Shown in pieces: positions 25,137-34,939 of a stretch of 64,000 nucleotides of DNA. The notes under the pieces were generated by a model. The model was given only the letters and a program-made list of their open reading frames with translations. It was not told where the DNA came from and searched no databases. Made by a program: the position numbers and the translations under genes. Each line of letters begins with the position of its first letter. The first letter of the stretch is position 1. This DNA comes from Magnetospirillum sp. 15-1. Its GTDB lineage: Bacteria > Pseudomonadota > Alphaproteobacteria > Rhodospirillales > Magnetospirillaceae. The stretch covers positions 342,632 to 406,631 of the forward strand of contig NZ_FXXN01000028.1 in NCBI RefSeq assembly GCF_900184795.1, in the 5' to 3' direction.

Positions 25137-26723
25137 TCACGGCAATTCCCGATAGAATATCAGCAATAGCCCGACCATGGAGAAGCAGACCGGCCACAGC
25201 AGGCCGGCGATCCGCCGGGCCCGGCCGTCGCCCCTGATCTCCAGCCAGCGCAGCCAGCCCGACATGACGCCGAACAGGCCCATGGGGATGTGGCTGAACT
25301 CGATCAGGAAACGCTCCTTGACGTCGGTCAGCGTGTGGTTGTGGACCAGCAGCAGCCCGGCCCCCACCGCGCACAGGATGGGGAAGATCAGCGCGGCGCG
25401 CTCGCTCTTGAGGCGCCCGGTGCGCACCGCCCATTCGAACAGGCCGAAGGGGAACAGCAACAGCCCGACCACCCGGTGCTGGAACACCTCGGGATCGGCC
25501 AGGGTCTCGAAGAAACCGTGCGGTCCGATGGGCCAGCTTTCCGGGTCGGAGCGGACGATGATGGCGCCGCCGATCACCAGGAACAGCAGCGGCCAGTGCC
25601 GGGCCGGCCCCACCCCCATGCGCTGCGCCATGGCGCCCAGGCCCATGGCCAGCACGAAGATGCCGGCCCAGTTGTGGTTGAACTCGGACCACATCTTGTC
25701 GGCGGTGATGGATGCGGCGGTCTTCTCGATGCTGATCGACAGGGTTTCCGGCGGCGGGCTGACCAGGCGCGGCGCCCGCACCGGCGCCATGCGCTCGACG
25801 ATCTCCATGATCGTCGCCTGATGCTGGGTCTGGTCGGCGGCGGGCGGCTGCGAGGCCATGGAGGCGGCGATCATCAGCACGGTGATGCCGACGCCGATCT
25901 CCACCTCGGCGAAGCGGCGCAGGCGAAATTGTCCCCTGTCCTCGGCCTCCGAGCGGGTGGATTTGCGGTTCATGGCGGCGAGCAGCAGCAGCACCGACAG
26001 CAGGGTGATCTTGGCCCCGGTCATGATGCCGTAGGCGGTGCCGATCAGGGCGCCGGGCGTGGCGATGTAGCCCCAGGCCAGCATGGCGGCCCCCACCAGC
26101 AGTAACCCCACCGCCCCGGTGAACAGGTGCGAGAAGCGCATGCCCACCATCAGGCGGTCCTTGGAGGCGCTCACATGGGACAGGGCCAGCAGCATGAAGG
26201 GAATGCCGCCGATCCACAGGGAGGCGCCGGCCTGATGCAGGGCGTCGGCCAGGATGTAGTAATTGCGGTCGTCGACCCGGGCGAAGGCGTGGCTGGACAT
26301 CACCGAGGCGCCCAGCACCACCACCGCCAGCAGCGCCAGGGACGGGACCTGGGCGGGGTTGCGGTCCATGCGCGCCGCCACCGCCAAGGCGAGGGCGGTG
26401 ATGACCATGATCATATTCCACTGGACGAAATCGGCGCCCATGGCGTCCGAGGGCTGAATTCCCAGCCCGGCCACCAGTTGGGCGAGAGTGGCGAAGATGG
26501 AAAGACCGGCCACCACGGCCAGGGCAAGGCCGCCCTTGGCGGTCCAGGAGAGGCCGGTGCGCTCCATGGCGACGACACGGCCGCCCAGCCGCGCCGCCAT
26601 CGGCCGGGTGAAGCCCAGCAGGAACAGCACGCCGCCCAGGATCACCGATTGGGCGGTGAGCTGGAGCCCGCGCAGGATGACCGCGAAGAAGGCCAGGATA
26701 TCGGGGGGCAGGGTGGTCAGCAT
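25137..26723 (-). CDS. copD: CopD family copper resistance/uptake membrane protein
   Basis: This 528-residue inner-membrane protein is of the CopD/PcoD family, thought to move copper with the periplasmic CopC. At least a dozen hydrophobic segments are visible. Its first part is the standard CopD-like core (LTAQSVILGGVLFLLGFTRPM to about residue 320). A further set of helices follows, including FNHNWAGIFVLAMGLGAM. Histidines occur near helix ends (SSHAFARV, LHQAG, LLVHNHTLTD). The ATG at 26723 lies 11 bases after the copC stop, so the two are co-transcribed. A longer upstream frame overlaps copC and is rejected. Some CopD proteins are for uptake; direction here is unknown. Confidence 0.87.
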   Translation of the reverse strand: MLTTLPPDILAFFAVILRGLQLTAQSVILGGVLFLLGFTRPMAARLGGRVVAMERTGLSWTAKGGLALAVVAGLSIFATLAQLVAGLGIQPSDAMGADFVQWNMIMVITALALAVAARMDRNPAQVPSLALLAVVVLGASVMSSHAFARVDDRNYYILADALHQAGASLWIGGIPFMLLALSHVSASKDRLMVGMRFSHLFTGAVGLLLVGAAMLAWGYIATPGALIGTAYGIMTGAKITLLSVLLLLAAMNRKSTRSEAEDRGQFRLRRFAEVEIGVGITVLMIAASMASQPPAADQTQHQATIMEIVERMAPVRAPRLVSPPPETLSISIEKTAASITADKMWSEFNHNWAGIFVLAMGLGAMAQRMGVGPARHWPLLFLVIGGAIIVRSDPESWPIGPHGFFETLADPEVFQHRVVGLLLFPFGLFEWAVRTGRLKSERAALIFPILCAVGAGLLLVHNHTLTDVKERFLIEFSHIPMGLFGVMSGWLRWLEIRGDGRARRIAGLLWPVCFSMVGLLLIFYRELP

Positions 26724-26734
26724 GACATCGCGCC

Positions 26735-27094
26735 TTAGGGGGCGATGGTCAGGAAGGGAACCTGGCCGCGGCTGACATGCCCGTCCACCGACAGCACGTC
26801 CCAGAACAGGATGTAACGGCCGGGAGCCAGCCCTTCGGCGCGGGCGGTCAGTTCGGCCTCGGTGGCGCCCTGCTGCGGGGGCAGGGTCTTGGCCCCACCC
26901 GGCCCCTTGAGGGAGAGGCGCGAACGCCTGGCGTCGATGCGGCTGTTGTAGCGCAGGTGGAATTCCACCTTGTTGCCCACCACCTCGGCCTCGGCGGGCG
27001 GCGTGGAGTCCACCAGCACGGCGTGGGCGCGGGCCTCGGCGGCGGCCAGCAATCCCACGGCCATCATCAGCGGAAACAGCACGGACTTGATCAT
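26735..27094 (-). CDS. copC: Periplasmic copper-binding protein CopC
   Basis: This 119-residue protein has a signal peptide (about 1-22, ending EARA) followed directly by HAVLVDSTPPAEAEV. In CopC the mature N-terminal His is a Cu(II) ligand, as here. A second cluster, DVLSVDGHVSRG near the C-terminus, supplies Asp and His ligands. The beta-barrel pattern (VEFHLRYNSRID, RLSLKGPGG) is typical. No Met-rich Cu(I) site is obvious. It is the first gene of the copC-copD-TAXI operon. The ATG at 27094 gives family length. The divergent GT2 gene starts about 160 bases away. Confidence 0.92.
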   Translation of the reverse strand: MIKSVLFPLMMAVGLLAAAEARAHAVLVDSTPPAEAEVVGNKVEFHLRYNSRIDARRSRLSLKGPGGAKTLPPQQGATEAELTARAEGLAPGRYILFWDVLSVDGHVSRGQVPFLTIAP

Positions 27095-27253
27095 CGGGCG
27101 AAGGTTCCGGAACGGTCTCAAATATCGGTCTGACCGTGCCATGGACCAGCGTTGCGGGCAAGTCCGCAGCGTAAGGGGAACCCGCAAAGCTGCGTTGCCC
27201 CGACGTGCCCATGGTGACATGCTTGGGGAAACGATCTTGTCGGACGGACGCCC

Positions 27254-28237
27254 ATGACCGCGAATTCGCAACGGATTTCGCCCCCCACCCTGTCGGTGGT
27301 CATTCCCTGCTACAACGAGGGGGAAAACGTCGCCCTGCTGTTCGCCCGGCTGCTGCCGGTGCTCGACGGGCTTGGCGTATCCTTCGAGGTGGTCTGCATC
27401 AACGACGGCTCGCGGGACGACACCCTGGACCGCCTGCTGGAGGTTCAGAAAGGGGACGCCCGCCTGAGAATCATCGACCTGTCGCGCAATTTCGGCAAGG
27501 AGAAGGCCCTGTCGGCCGGACTGTTCCACTGCCGGGGCCTAGCGGTGGTGCCCATGGACGCCGACCTGCAGCATCCGCCCGAGGCCATCGCCGACATGCT
27601 GGCCAAATGGCGCGAGGGCTTCGAGGTGGTGTTCGCCCGGCGCGACGCGCGCACCGGCCAGACCCTGTCGGAGAAGCTGTTCGCCAAGGCCTTCTACTGG
27701 GTGTTCGATCACCTGTCGGACGTGCACCTGCCGCGCGAGGTGGGCGATTTCCGCCTGATGGACCGCAAGGTGGTGGACACCATCAACCAGATGCCCGAGC
27801 GCTCGCGCTTCATGAAGGGTATCTTCGCCTGGGTGGGCTACCGCCATGCCGAGATCGTCTACCGCCAGGGCGAACGGGCGGCCGGCACCACCAAGTTCAA
27901 TTCATGGAAGCTGCTGCGCTTCGCCTTCGACGGCCTGACCTCGTTCTCCAACTTTCCGCTGCGGGTCTGGGGCGGCATCGGCGCCATCATCTCGTCGCTG
28001 GCCTTCCTCTACATCGTCATCCGCCTGATCCGCACCATGATCTGGGGCATCGACGTGCCCGGCTACGAATCCACCCTGATGTCGGTGCTGTTCCTGGGCG
28101 GCATCCAACTGCTGACCCTGGGCATCATCGGCGACTATCTCGGCCGGGTGTTCGACGAGGTCAAGGGCCGCCCGCTGTTCATCATCCGCCAGCTCTACGA
28201 GCCGGGCGGCAAGGGCGACGGCGCTACCAATCCCTGA
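27254..28237 (+). CDS. GT2 glycosyltransferase, GtrB/DPM1-like membrane enzyme
   Basis: This 327-residue protein is a family 2 transferase that loads a sugar on a polyprenyl phosphate (GtrB/ArnC-like). The catalytic domain has VVIPCYNEGENV, CINDGSRDDT, MDADLQHPPEAI (DxD-like), and REVGDFRLMDRKVV. Two C-terminal membrane helices follow (about 236-265 and 272-295), with the conserved LGRVFDEVKGRPLFIIR at the end. Acceptor and sugar are unknown. The start ATG has no strong ribosome site. The last 14 bases overlap a convergent small gene. It stands alone; no flippase gene lies next to it. Confidence 0.88.
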   Translation: MTANSQRISPPTLSVVIPCYNEGENVALLFARLLPVLDGLGVSFEVVCINDGSRDDTLDRLLEVQKGDARLRIIDLSRNFGKEKALSAGLFHCRGLAVVPMDADLQHPPEAIADMLAKWREGFEVVFARRDARTGQTLSEKLFAKAFYWVFDHLSDVHLPREVGDFRLMDRKVVDTINQMPERSRFMKGIFAWVGYRHAEIVYRQGERAAGTTKFNSWKLLRFAFDGLTSFSNFPLRVWGGIGAIISSLAFLYIVIRLIRTMIWGIDVPGYESTLMSVLFLGGIQLLTLGIIGDYLGRVFDEVKGRPLFIIRQLYEPGGKGDGATNP

Positions 28238-28613
28238 ACACCAGATTACGGGCGCCGGTCATGCAAACCATCCGCATGACGCCCGGCCGGTCCGGGCTTA
28301 AGGGACAGATCGTGAAGTCGCCATAGGCCGCCTTGGAACAGGGAGGCTCCGAGAACATCGTCTCTTCGAGCGACGGGGGCAGGAGATGGTCTCCGGCCGG
28401 ATGGGAATTGGCGGCCACGACGCCAAGAATCCGCTTGGTTCCGATCACCCAGATGCGGACGGTGGGAACCCCTCCACAGGCGGTCAGCCGGCCATGAACG
28501 GTGAAGCACTCCCCCACCCGTGCCGGGCTGGCGGCGCAGGCCATCTCTTCCGCCGTGGCCGGCGCCAGAGGCAGGAACAGGACGGCCAGGGCGAGGAGGG
28601 CCTGCCGGGCCAT
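28224..28613 (-). CDS. Small cysteine-rich secreted protein, unknown
   Basis: This 129-residue protein has a signal peptide (about 1-22, ending PATAEE). The mature part has eight cysteines spread along it, which suggests disulfide bonding in the periplasm. No family is recognised. ATG 28613 (MARQALLALAVLF) is chosen because it opens the signal peptide; the frame continues 13 codons upstream into the hemerythrin stop region. It begins 13 bases after the hemerythrin gene on the same strand, suggesting co-transcription. Its 3' end overlaps the convergent glycosyltransferase by 14 bases. Confidence 0.65.
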   Translation of the reverse strand: MARQALLALAVLFLPLAPATAEEMACAASPARVGECFTVHGRLTACGGVPTVRIWVIGTKRILGVVAANSHPAGDHLLPPSLEETMFSEPPCSKAAYGDFTICPLSPDRPGVMRMVCMTGARNLVFRDW

Positions 28614-28626
28614 GGCCGCGCCCCGC

Positions 28627-29034
28627 TCACACCGCCGGATGGTTTTCGGCATAGGGCCGGTAGCGCAGATCCTTGCCGATGATGTGGCGCATCAGCCACT
28701 TGGACAGGAAGTCCAGGGTCTCCGACGCGGTCACCGAGGCCGGATTGTCCTGGTGGCGGCTTCGCATCTCCAGGACCTCCTTGACCATGGCGCGGTGCAC
28801 CGCCTGATGCTCCTCCAGGTCGGGATAGGAACAGGCCGCCAGCAGCTTCTCCTCCTCGGCGAAGTGATAGCGGGTGTAGTCCAGCAGGTCGGCCAGCACG
28901 CTGTCGACGGCGGCGGCGGCGTCGCCGCTCATGGCGTCGAACACCTGATTGATCAGTTCGATCAGTTTCTTGTGGTGATCGTCCATGCGCGGGATGCCGA
29001 CGCTCAGGTTCTCGGTCCACTGCAGATAGGACAT
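28627..29034 (-). CDS. Bacteriohemerythrin
   Basis: This 135-residue protein is a single-domain hemerythrin, a diiron oxygen-binding protein. Ligands are at H20/H21 (MDDHHKK), H57 and E61 (HFAEEE), H76 and H80 (HQAVH), H117 and D122 (HIIGKD). Roles proposed for such proteins are oxygen storage, delivery or sensing. No signal is present, so it is cytosolic. The next gene on this strand is the Cys-rich protein. Another hemerythrin domain is at the C-terminus of an MCP in this window. Length and ligands are complete. Confidence 0.94.
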   Translation of the reverse strand: MSYLQWTENLSVGIPRMDDHHKKLIELINQVFDAMSGDAAAAVDSVLADLLDYTRYHFAEEEKLLAACSYPDLEEHQAVHRAMVKEVLEMRSRHQDNPASVTASETLDFLSKWLMRHIIGKDLRYRPYAENHPAV

Positions 29035-29083
29035 GCCGCCCTCCCCGGTTCAACTTTGACCAACTCTAACATGGCTCGGGTCT

Positions 29084-29851
29084 TCACCGGAACCCGTAGG
29101 CGTCCATGGCCAGCACGCCGGAATCCACGCCGCGATGCAGCCGGGTCGCCTCGCCATGGGCGGCGGCGCCCAGGGCGACGAAGAAGGGCAGCAGGTGTTC
29201 CTCGGTCGGGTGGTTGTGCTCGGCATGGGGGGCGCGGGCGCGGTAGTCCAGCAGGGCCGCCACGTCGCCCCGCTCGGCGGTTTCGGCCAGCCAGGCGGTG
29301 AATTCCGCCACCTGGGGTTCGATGCCGGCGGTGACCTTGCGGCGGAAATAGTCCTCGAGATTGTGGGTGGCGGCGCCCGAGCCGATCACCAGCACGCCGT
29401 CGGCCACCAGCGGCGCCAGCCGGCGGCCCAGAAAGTAATGGTGCGCCGCCCCGGCCCGGGGCTGCACCGACATGGGCACCACCGGCACATCGGCCTCGGG
29501 CCACATCAGGCTCATCACCGACCAGATGGAATGGTCGATGCCGGCGCCGGGGTCGCGGCGGCAGACGGCGCCCAGCCGGTCGGCGGCCTGGGCCGCCACC
29601 TCCGGCGCGCCGGGCGGCGCGTAGGCCAACTGGTACAGTTCGGCGGGGAAGCCGTAGATGTCGTTGATCTTGTCCGGCCAGGCGGCGAAGCCCAGGACCG
29701 GCTCGCGCGTCTGCCAGTGGGCCGAGGCGACGATGACGGCGCGCGGACGGGGCATGGTGCGGCCCAGATCCTTCAGGAACTGCCGGGTCGGGGTATCCTC
29801 CAGCACCATCATGGGCGAGCCGTGGGACAGGAACAGGGTGGTGAAATCCAT
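29084..29851 (-). CDS. Class III extradiol dioxygenase, DODA-type (YgiD-like)
   Basis: This 255-residue protein belongs to the 4,5-DOPA dioxygenase extradiol family (YgiD-like). Conserved pieces are LFLSHGSPMM with the metal His10, AVIVASAHWQ, GIDHSIWSVM, GSGAATHNLEDYF and HPTEEHLLPFFVALGAA. Relatives use Fe(II) or Zn(II) to open catechol rings; the true substrate is unknown. ATG 29851 has a strong GGAGGA site (5 bases before). It is divergent from a LysR regulator 91 bases away, which very probably controls it, with a symmetrical site between them. It is not part of the lig cluster 8 kb away. Confidence 0.9.
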   Translation of the reverse strand: MDFTTLFLSHGSPMMVLEDTPTRQFLKDLGRTMPRPRAVIVASAHWQTREPVLGFAAWPDKINDIYGFPAELYQLAYAPPGAPEVAAQAADRLGAVCRRDPGAGIDHSIWSVMSLMWPEADVPVVPMSVQPRAGAAHHYFLGRRLAPLVADGVLVIGSGAATHNLEDYFRRKVTAGIEPQVAEFTAWLAETAERGDVAALLDYRARAPHAEHNHPTEEHLLPFFVALGAAAHGEATRLHRGVDSGVLAMDAYGFR

Positions 29852-29894
29852 GATCTTTCCTCCAATGGGGAAAGAATACGCTTTCCGGCGCCTC

Positions 29895-29930
29895 GGCAAC
29901 AATGCAGGATGATTTAAACACATTGTTGCC
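29895..29930. promoter_or_regulatory. LysR-type operator dyad between the dioxygenase and LysR genes
   Basis: Perfect 10-bp arms, ggcaacaatg (29895-29904) and cattgttgcc (29921-29930), flank a 16-base AT-rich spacer. The site lies between the divergent genes, where LysR proteins usually bind. Confidence 0.65.
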
Positions 29931-29942
29931 TGGGAGGCATCG

Positions 29943-30872
29943 ATGACGCCCCGCTTCGACACCATCCTCGCCTTTGTCCGGGTGGCGGAAACCGGCAGCT
30001 TTTCCGAGGCGGCCCGCCGCCTCAACCTGTCCAAGTCCATGATCAGCCGTCAGGTCTCGGCGCTGGAGGCCGATCTGGGCGTGCGGCTTTTGCACCGGAC
30101 CACCCGCTCGCTGTCGCCCACCGAGGCGGGGCGGGCCTATCTGGAGCGCTGCCAGCGCATCCTGGCCGATCTGGACGAGGCCAACCTGCTGGTCAGCCAT
30201 CTGCAGGCGGTGCCGCGCGGCCGGCTGCGGGTCAGCGCGCCGCTGTCCTTCGGCATCGGCCACCTGTCGAGCTGCCTGCCCGGCTTCCTGGAGCGCTACC
30301 CCGAGATCGAGCTGGAGATGGGCTTTACCGACCGTCACGTGGATCTGGTGGAGGAAGGCTGGGATCTGGCGGTGCGCATCGGGCGGCTGGCGGATTCGTC
30401 GCTGATCGTGCGGCGCCTCGCCCCGGTGCGCCGGCTGGCGGCGGCCTCGCCCGCCTATCTGGCGCGGCGCGGCACACCCGTGCGTCCCGAGGATCTGGCC
30501 GGCCACGACTGTCTGACCCATGGCGGGCGGGTCCACTCGGAATGGCGCTTCACCGGCGACGACGGCAAGCCCCTGCAGGTGGAGGTGCGGGGGCGGTTCG
30601 ATGCCGACAACGGCGACGTGCTGCGGGACATGGCGCTGGCCGGGCTGGGTATCGTGCTGCTGCCCAGCTTCTTTCTCGGCGACGACATCCGCGCCGGCAA
30701 ACTGGTGCCGCTATTGGAGAAATACGTGCCGCTGGATTCGTCGCTCAACGCGGTCTATCCCCACGGCCGCCATCTGTCGCCCAAGGTCCGGGCCTTCGTG
30801 GATCATCTGGCGGCGACCTTCTGCCCCGAACCCTATTGGGACCGGGGCCTTACGGGACCAGCCGCCAGCTGA
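29943..30872 (+). CDS. LysR-family transcriptional regulator
   Basis: This 309-residue regulator has the N-terminal winged helix (DTILAFVRVAETGSFSEAARRLNLSKSMISRQVSALE, residues 5-41) followed by a two-lobed effector domain (SFGIGHLSSCLPGFLERYPEIELE; later SPAYLARRGTPVRPEDLAGH). The pattern is of the CrgA/AaeR type. The ATG has a GGGAGG site upstream. It faces the DODA-like dioxygenase gene, which is probably its target. The effector is unknown, perhaps a phenolic. Its 3' end overlaps a small minus-strand ORF by 23 bases. Confidence 0.9.
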   Translation: MTPRFDTILAFVRVAETGSFSEAARRLNLSKSMISRQVSALEADLGVRLLHRTTRSLSPTEAGRAYLERCQRILADLDEANLLVSHLQAVPRGRLRVSAPLSFGIGHLSSCLPGFLERYPEIELEMGFTDRHVDLVEEGWDLAVRIGRLADSSLIVRRLAPVRRLAAASPAYLARRGTPVRPEDLAGHDCLTHGGRVHSEWRFTGDDGKPLQVEVRGRFDADNGDVLRDMALAGLGIVLLPSFFLGDDIRAGKLVPLLEKYVPLDSSLNAVYPHGRHLSPKVRAFVDHLAATFCPEPYWDRGLTGPAAS

Positions 30873-31047
30873 CACCGGCCGGCACGGCGGGCGGCGGCAT
30901 GATCTCGGCCGGATCGCCGCACTGGCGGCGAGCCCAGGCGGTGGCGATGGCGGAGAGGGCGGCGAAGGGCGCGCGGGCGCCGTCGAGCGCTTCCAACAGC
31001 GTCGCCCAGTCGGTAAGGTCGATGTGGAACGTGTCGTCCATGGACAT
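30850..31047 (-). CDS. Small hypothetical protein overlapping lysR 3' end
   Basis: A 65-codon frame on the minus strand, convergent with lysR, with an acidic N-terminus (MSMDDTFHIDLTDWATLLEAL) and Ala/Pro-rich end. The ribosome site is weak, and no family is recognised. The first half looks like a real amphipathic helix, and the base composition fits the genome. It could still be chance; the 23-base overlap with lysR is tolerable. Confidence 0.4.
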   Translation of the reverse strand: MSMDDTFHIDLTDWATLLEALDGARAPFAALSAIATAWARRQCGDPAEIMPPPAVPAGVSWRLVP

Positions 31048-31093
31048 TGAACCGAAGCGGTGATTGCCTGATGCAGACTACAGCCTTTAACGG

Positions 31094-31903
31094 ATGGCTT
31101 CTGTGAACCCGTGCGCATATCTCCGGCATTTTCTCGTCTCGGTAACGCTGCTTACCCTGGGGCCGCTGGCCGGGTGCGCACCGTCGCCCGAGCCCATGCA
31201 GACCGTCCGCGACCATTATTTCTACGGCGGGCTGGCGGCGTTCCACGAAGGCCTGCCCGCCGAGGCGGCCAGCCAATGGCAGCGTGCCGCCGAACTGGGC
31301 GACGGCGAGGCGGCCCGCAATCTGGCCCATCTTTACCGCCAGGGCCTGGGGGTGGAGGCGGACGGCCATATGGCCCAGGCCTGGTATCAGGTGGCCGCCG
31401 ATGCCGGGGTGATCAGCGCCGAATACAATCTGGGTATGCTTTACATGAAGGGCGGGGCCGGCCTGCCCGCCAATCCCGACGAAGGCATGAAGCGGCTGAC
31501 CAGGGCGGCCGAGGCCGGTTTCCCGCCCGCCAAGGCCGAACTGGAGCGTCTGGCCGCGGCGGCCCCGCCCTCCGCCCCTCCCGCCACCGCCGCCGAGAGT
31601 CCGCCCGCGCCGGTACCGGTGGCGGCCGAACCCGTTCCAGCCCCGGCGACGGCCGAACCCGTTCCTGTGCGCATGCAGATCGGTTCGTACCGCACCAGGG
31701 CCGCCGCCGAGCAGGACTGGAAGCGCCTGCGCCTCAAGGGGCTTTCCTTTGAGATCATCGCCAACCGGGTGGGCGAGCAGGGCCGCTGGTACCGGCTGGT
31801 GGCGGTGGGCCCGGCCGAGACCATCGGGGCGTTCTGCGGTTCGGCCCAGGCCAAGGGCATGTCGTGCTGGTCGCGGACGAAGGGTATCACCGGCACAAAG
31901 TAA
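31094..31903 (+). CDS. Lipoprotein with Sel1-like repeats and C-terminal SPOR domain
   Basis: This 269-residue protein has a lipoprotein signal (about 1-28, lipobox LAGC). Sel1/TPR-like repeats come next (about 45-150: AASQWQRAAELGDGEAARNLAHLYRQGLGV, AWYQVAADAGVISAEYNLGMLY, GMKRLTRAAEAGFPPAKAELERL). A Pro/Ala-rich linker of about 40 residues leads to a SPOR domain (about 190-262, MQIGSYRTRAAAEQDWKRL...). SPOR domains bind denuded peptidoglycan, often at the septum, so an envelope role is likely. The start site is uncertain, as the ribosome site is weak. It precedes the thiC leader by about 50 bases, without obvious functional link. Confidence 0.85.
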   Translation: MASVNPCAYLRHFLVSVTLLTLGPLAGCAPSPEPMQTVRDHYFYGGLAAFHEGLPAEAASQWQRAAELGDGEAARNLAHLYRQGLGVEADGHMAQAWYQVAADAGVISAEYNLGMLYMKGGAGLPANPDEGMKRLTRAAEAGFPPAKAELERLAAAAPPSAPPATAAESPPAPVPVAAEPVPAPATAEPVPVRMQIGSYRTRAAAEQDWKRLRLKGLSFEIIANRVGEQGRWYRLVAVGPAETIGAFCGSAQAKGMSCWSRTKGITGTK

Positions 31904-31920
31904 GGTCTTGCAAAGCTTGA

Positions 31921-33984
<2,064 letters not shown>

Positions 33985-34010
33985 ATCCGGGGGCTGGGCG
34001 GTAGGGTCTC

Positions 34011-34715
34011 CTACCGCCTCTCCTCGGCTCCGAACAGGGCGGCCAGGGTTTCGGTCACCCCCGCGGGCACATTGCGGGCTCCGTCGAACACCGTGTGCAG
34101 CAGATCGGCCTTGGCGAAGTCGGCGCCCTCCAGGTCGGCGCGCACGAAACGGGCGAAGCGCACCGACGCCCCCGACAGCCGTGTTCCCTTGAGATTGGCC
34201 TCGGTGAAGTCGGCCCGTTCCGCCGCCGCTCCGGTCATGTCGGCGCCCTCCAGGTCGGCTCCGTTCAGCCGGGCGTCCTCGAACACGCCGCGCAGCATAT
34301 AGACCCCCGCCATTTTGGCTCCCGACAGGTCGGCCCGCTCCATCAGGATGTCCTTGAGGAAGGCGCCCTTGAAATTGGCGCCGACCAGCCGGGTGCCGAT
34401 CAGATTGGCCCCGAACAGGTAGGTCCCGCCGAGGTCGGCGCCGGTCATGTCGGCCTCGTCGAAAATGGTGTGGAACAGGTCGGCCTCGGTGAAGACCGCG
34501 CCCTTCAGGCTGGCCCCGGTCAGATTGGCCCATTTCAGATTGGCCTTGGCGAAGCGGGCGCCGTCCAGCCGGGCGCCGCGCAGGTCGCCGTTCTCCAGCA
34601 TGGCGCCGGAGAAATCACAGCCGGTAAGGTCGGCCCCAGGCGCCGGGCGGCATTGGGCCGCCGCCGCTCCCACCCATAGCAGCAACGCGGCCGGCAGCAG
34701 CATAAACAGTCGCAT
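34011..34715 (-). CDS. Secreted pentapeptide-repeat protein
   Basis: This 234-residue protein has a signal peptide (about 1-20, ending AAAAQ) then about 35 near-continuous A(D/N)LxG-type pentapeptide repeats, as in NGDLRGARLDGARFAKANLKWANLTG. Such repeats form a square right-handed beta helix. Some family members bind gyrase, but an exported protein would not. Function is unknown. ATG 34715 is chosen because TAGGAGGGG sits 6 bases before; an earlier GTG (34733) would put this site inside the gene. It converges on thiC. Confidence 0.85.
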   Translation of the reverse strand: MRLFMLLPAALLLWVGAAAAQCRPAPGADLTGCDFSGAMLENGDLRGARLDGARFAKANLKWANLTGASLKGAVFTEADLFHTIFDEADMTGADLGGTYLFGANLIGTRLVGANFKGAFLKDILMERADLSGAKMAGVYMLRGVFEDARLNGADLEGADMTGAAAERADFTEANLKGTRLSGASVRFARFVRADLEGADFAKADLLHTVFDGARNVPAGVTETLAALFGAEERR

Positions 34716-34939
34716 GATTCCCCTCCTACTCACACCCCGCTGCCGTTGACATGGGGCCGCGCGAGGGGCGTGAAAAGGGGCATGCCGAATATATATTAGC
34801 CTTTAGTATTTTAATAATTCCAGGCATAGGTGTTTATACGAATTACACTTTCAGTTTAGTGCTCACATACTGAAGAACTAGATTTCGCAATTTTCGCATA
34901 TGCACTTCGACCGAATAACCGCCTCTCGGGAGCGTCACA

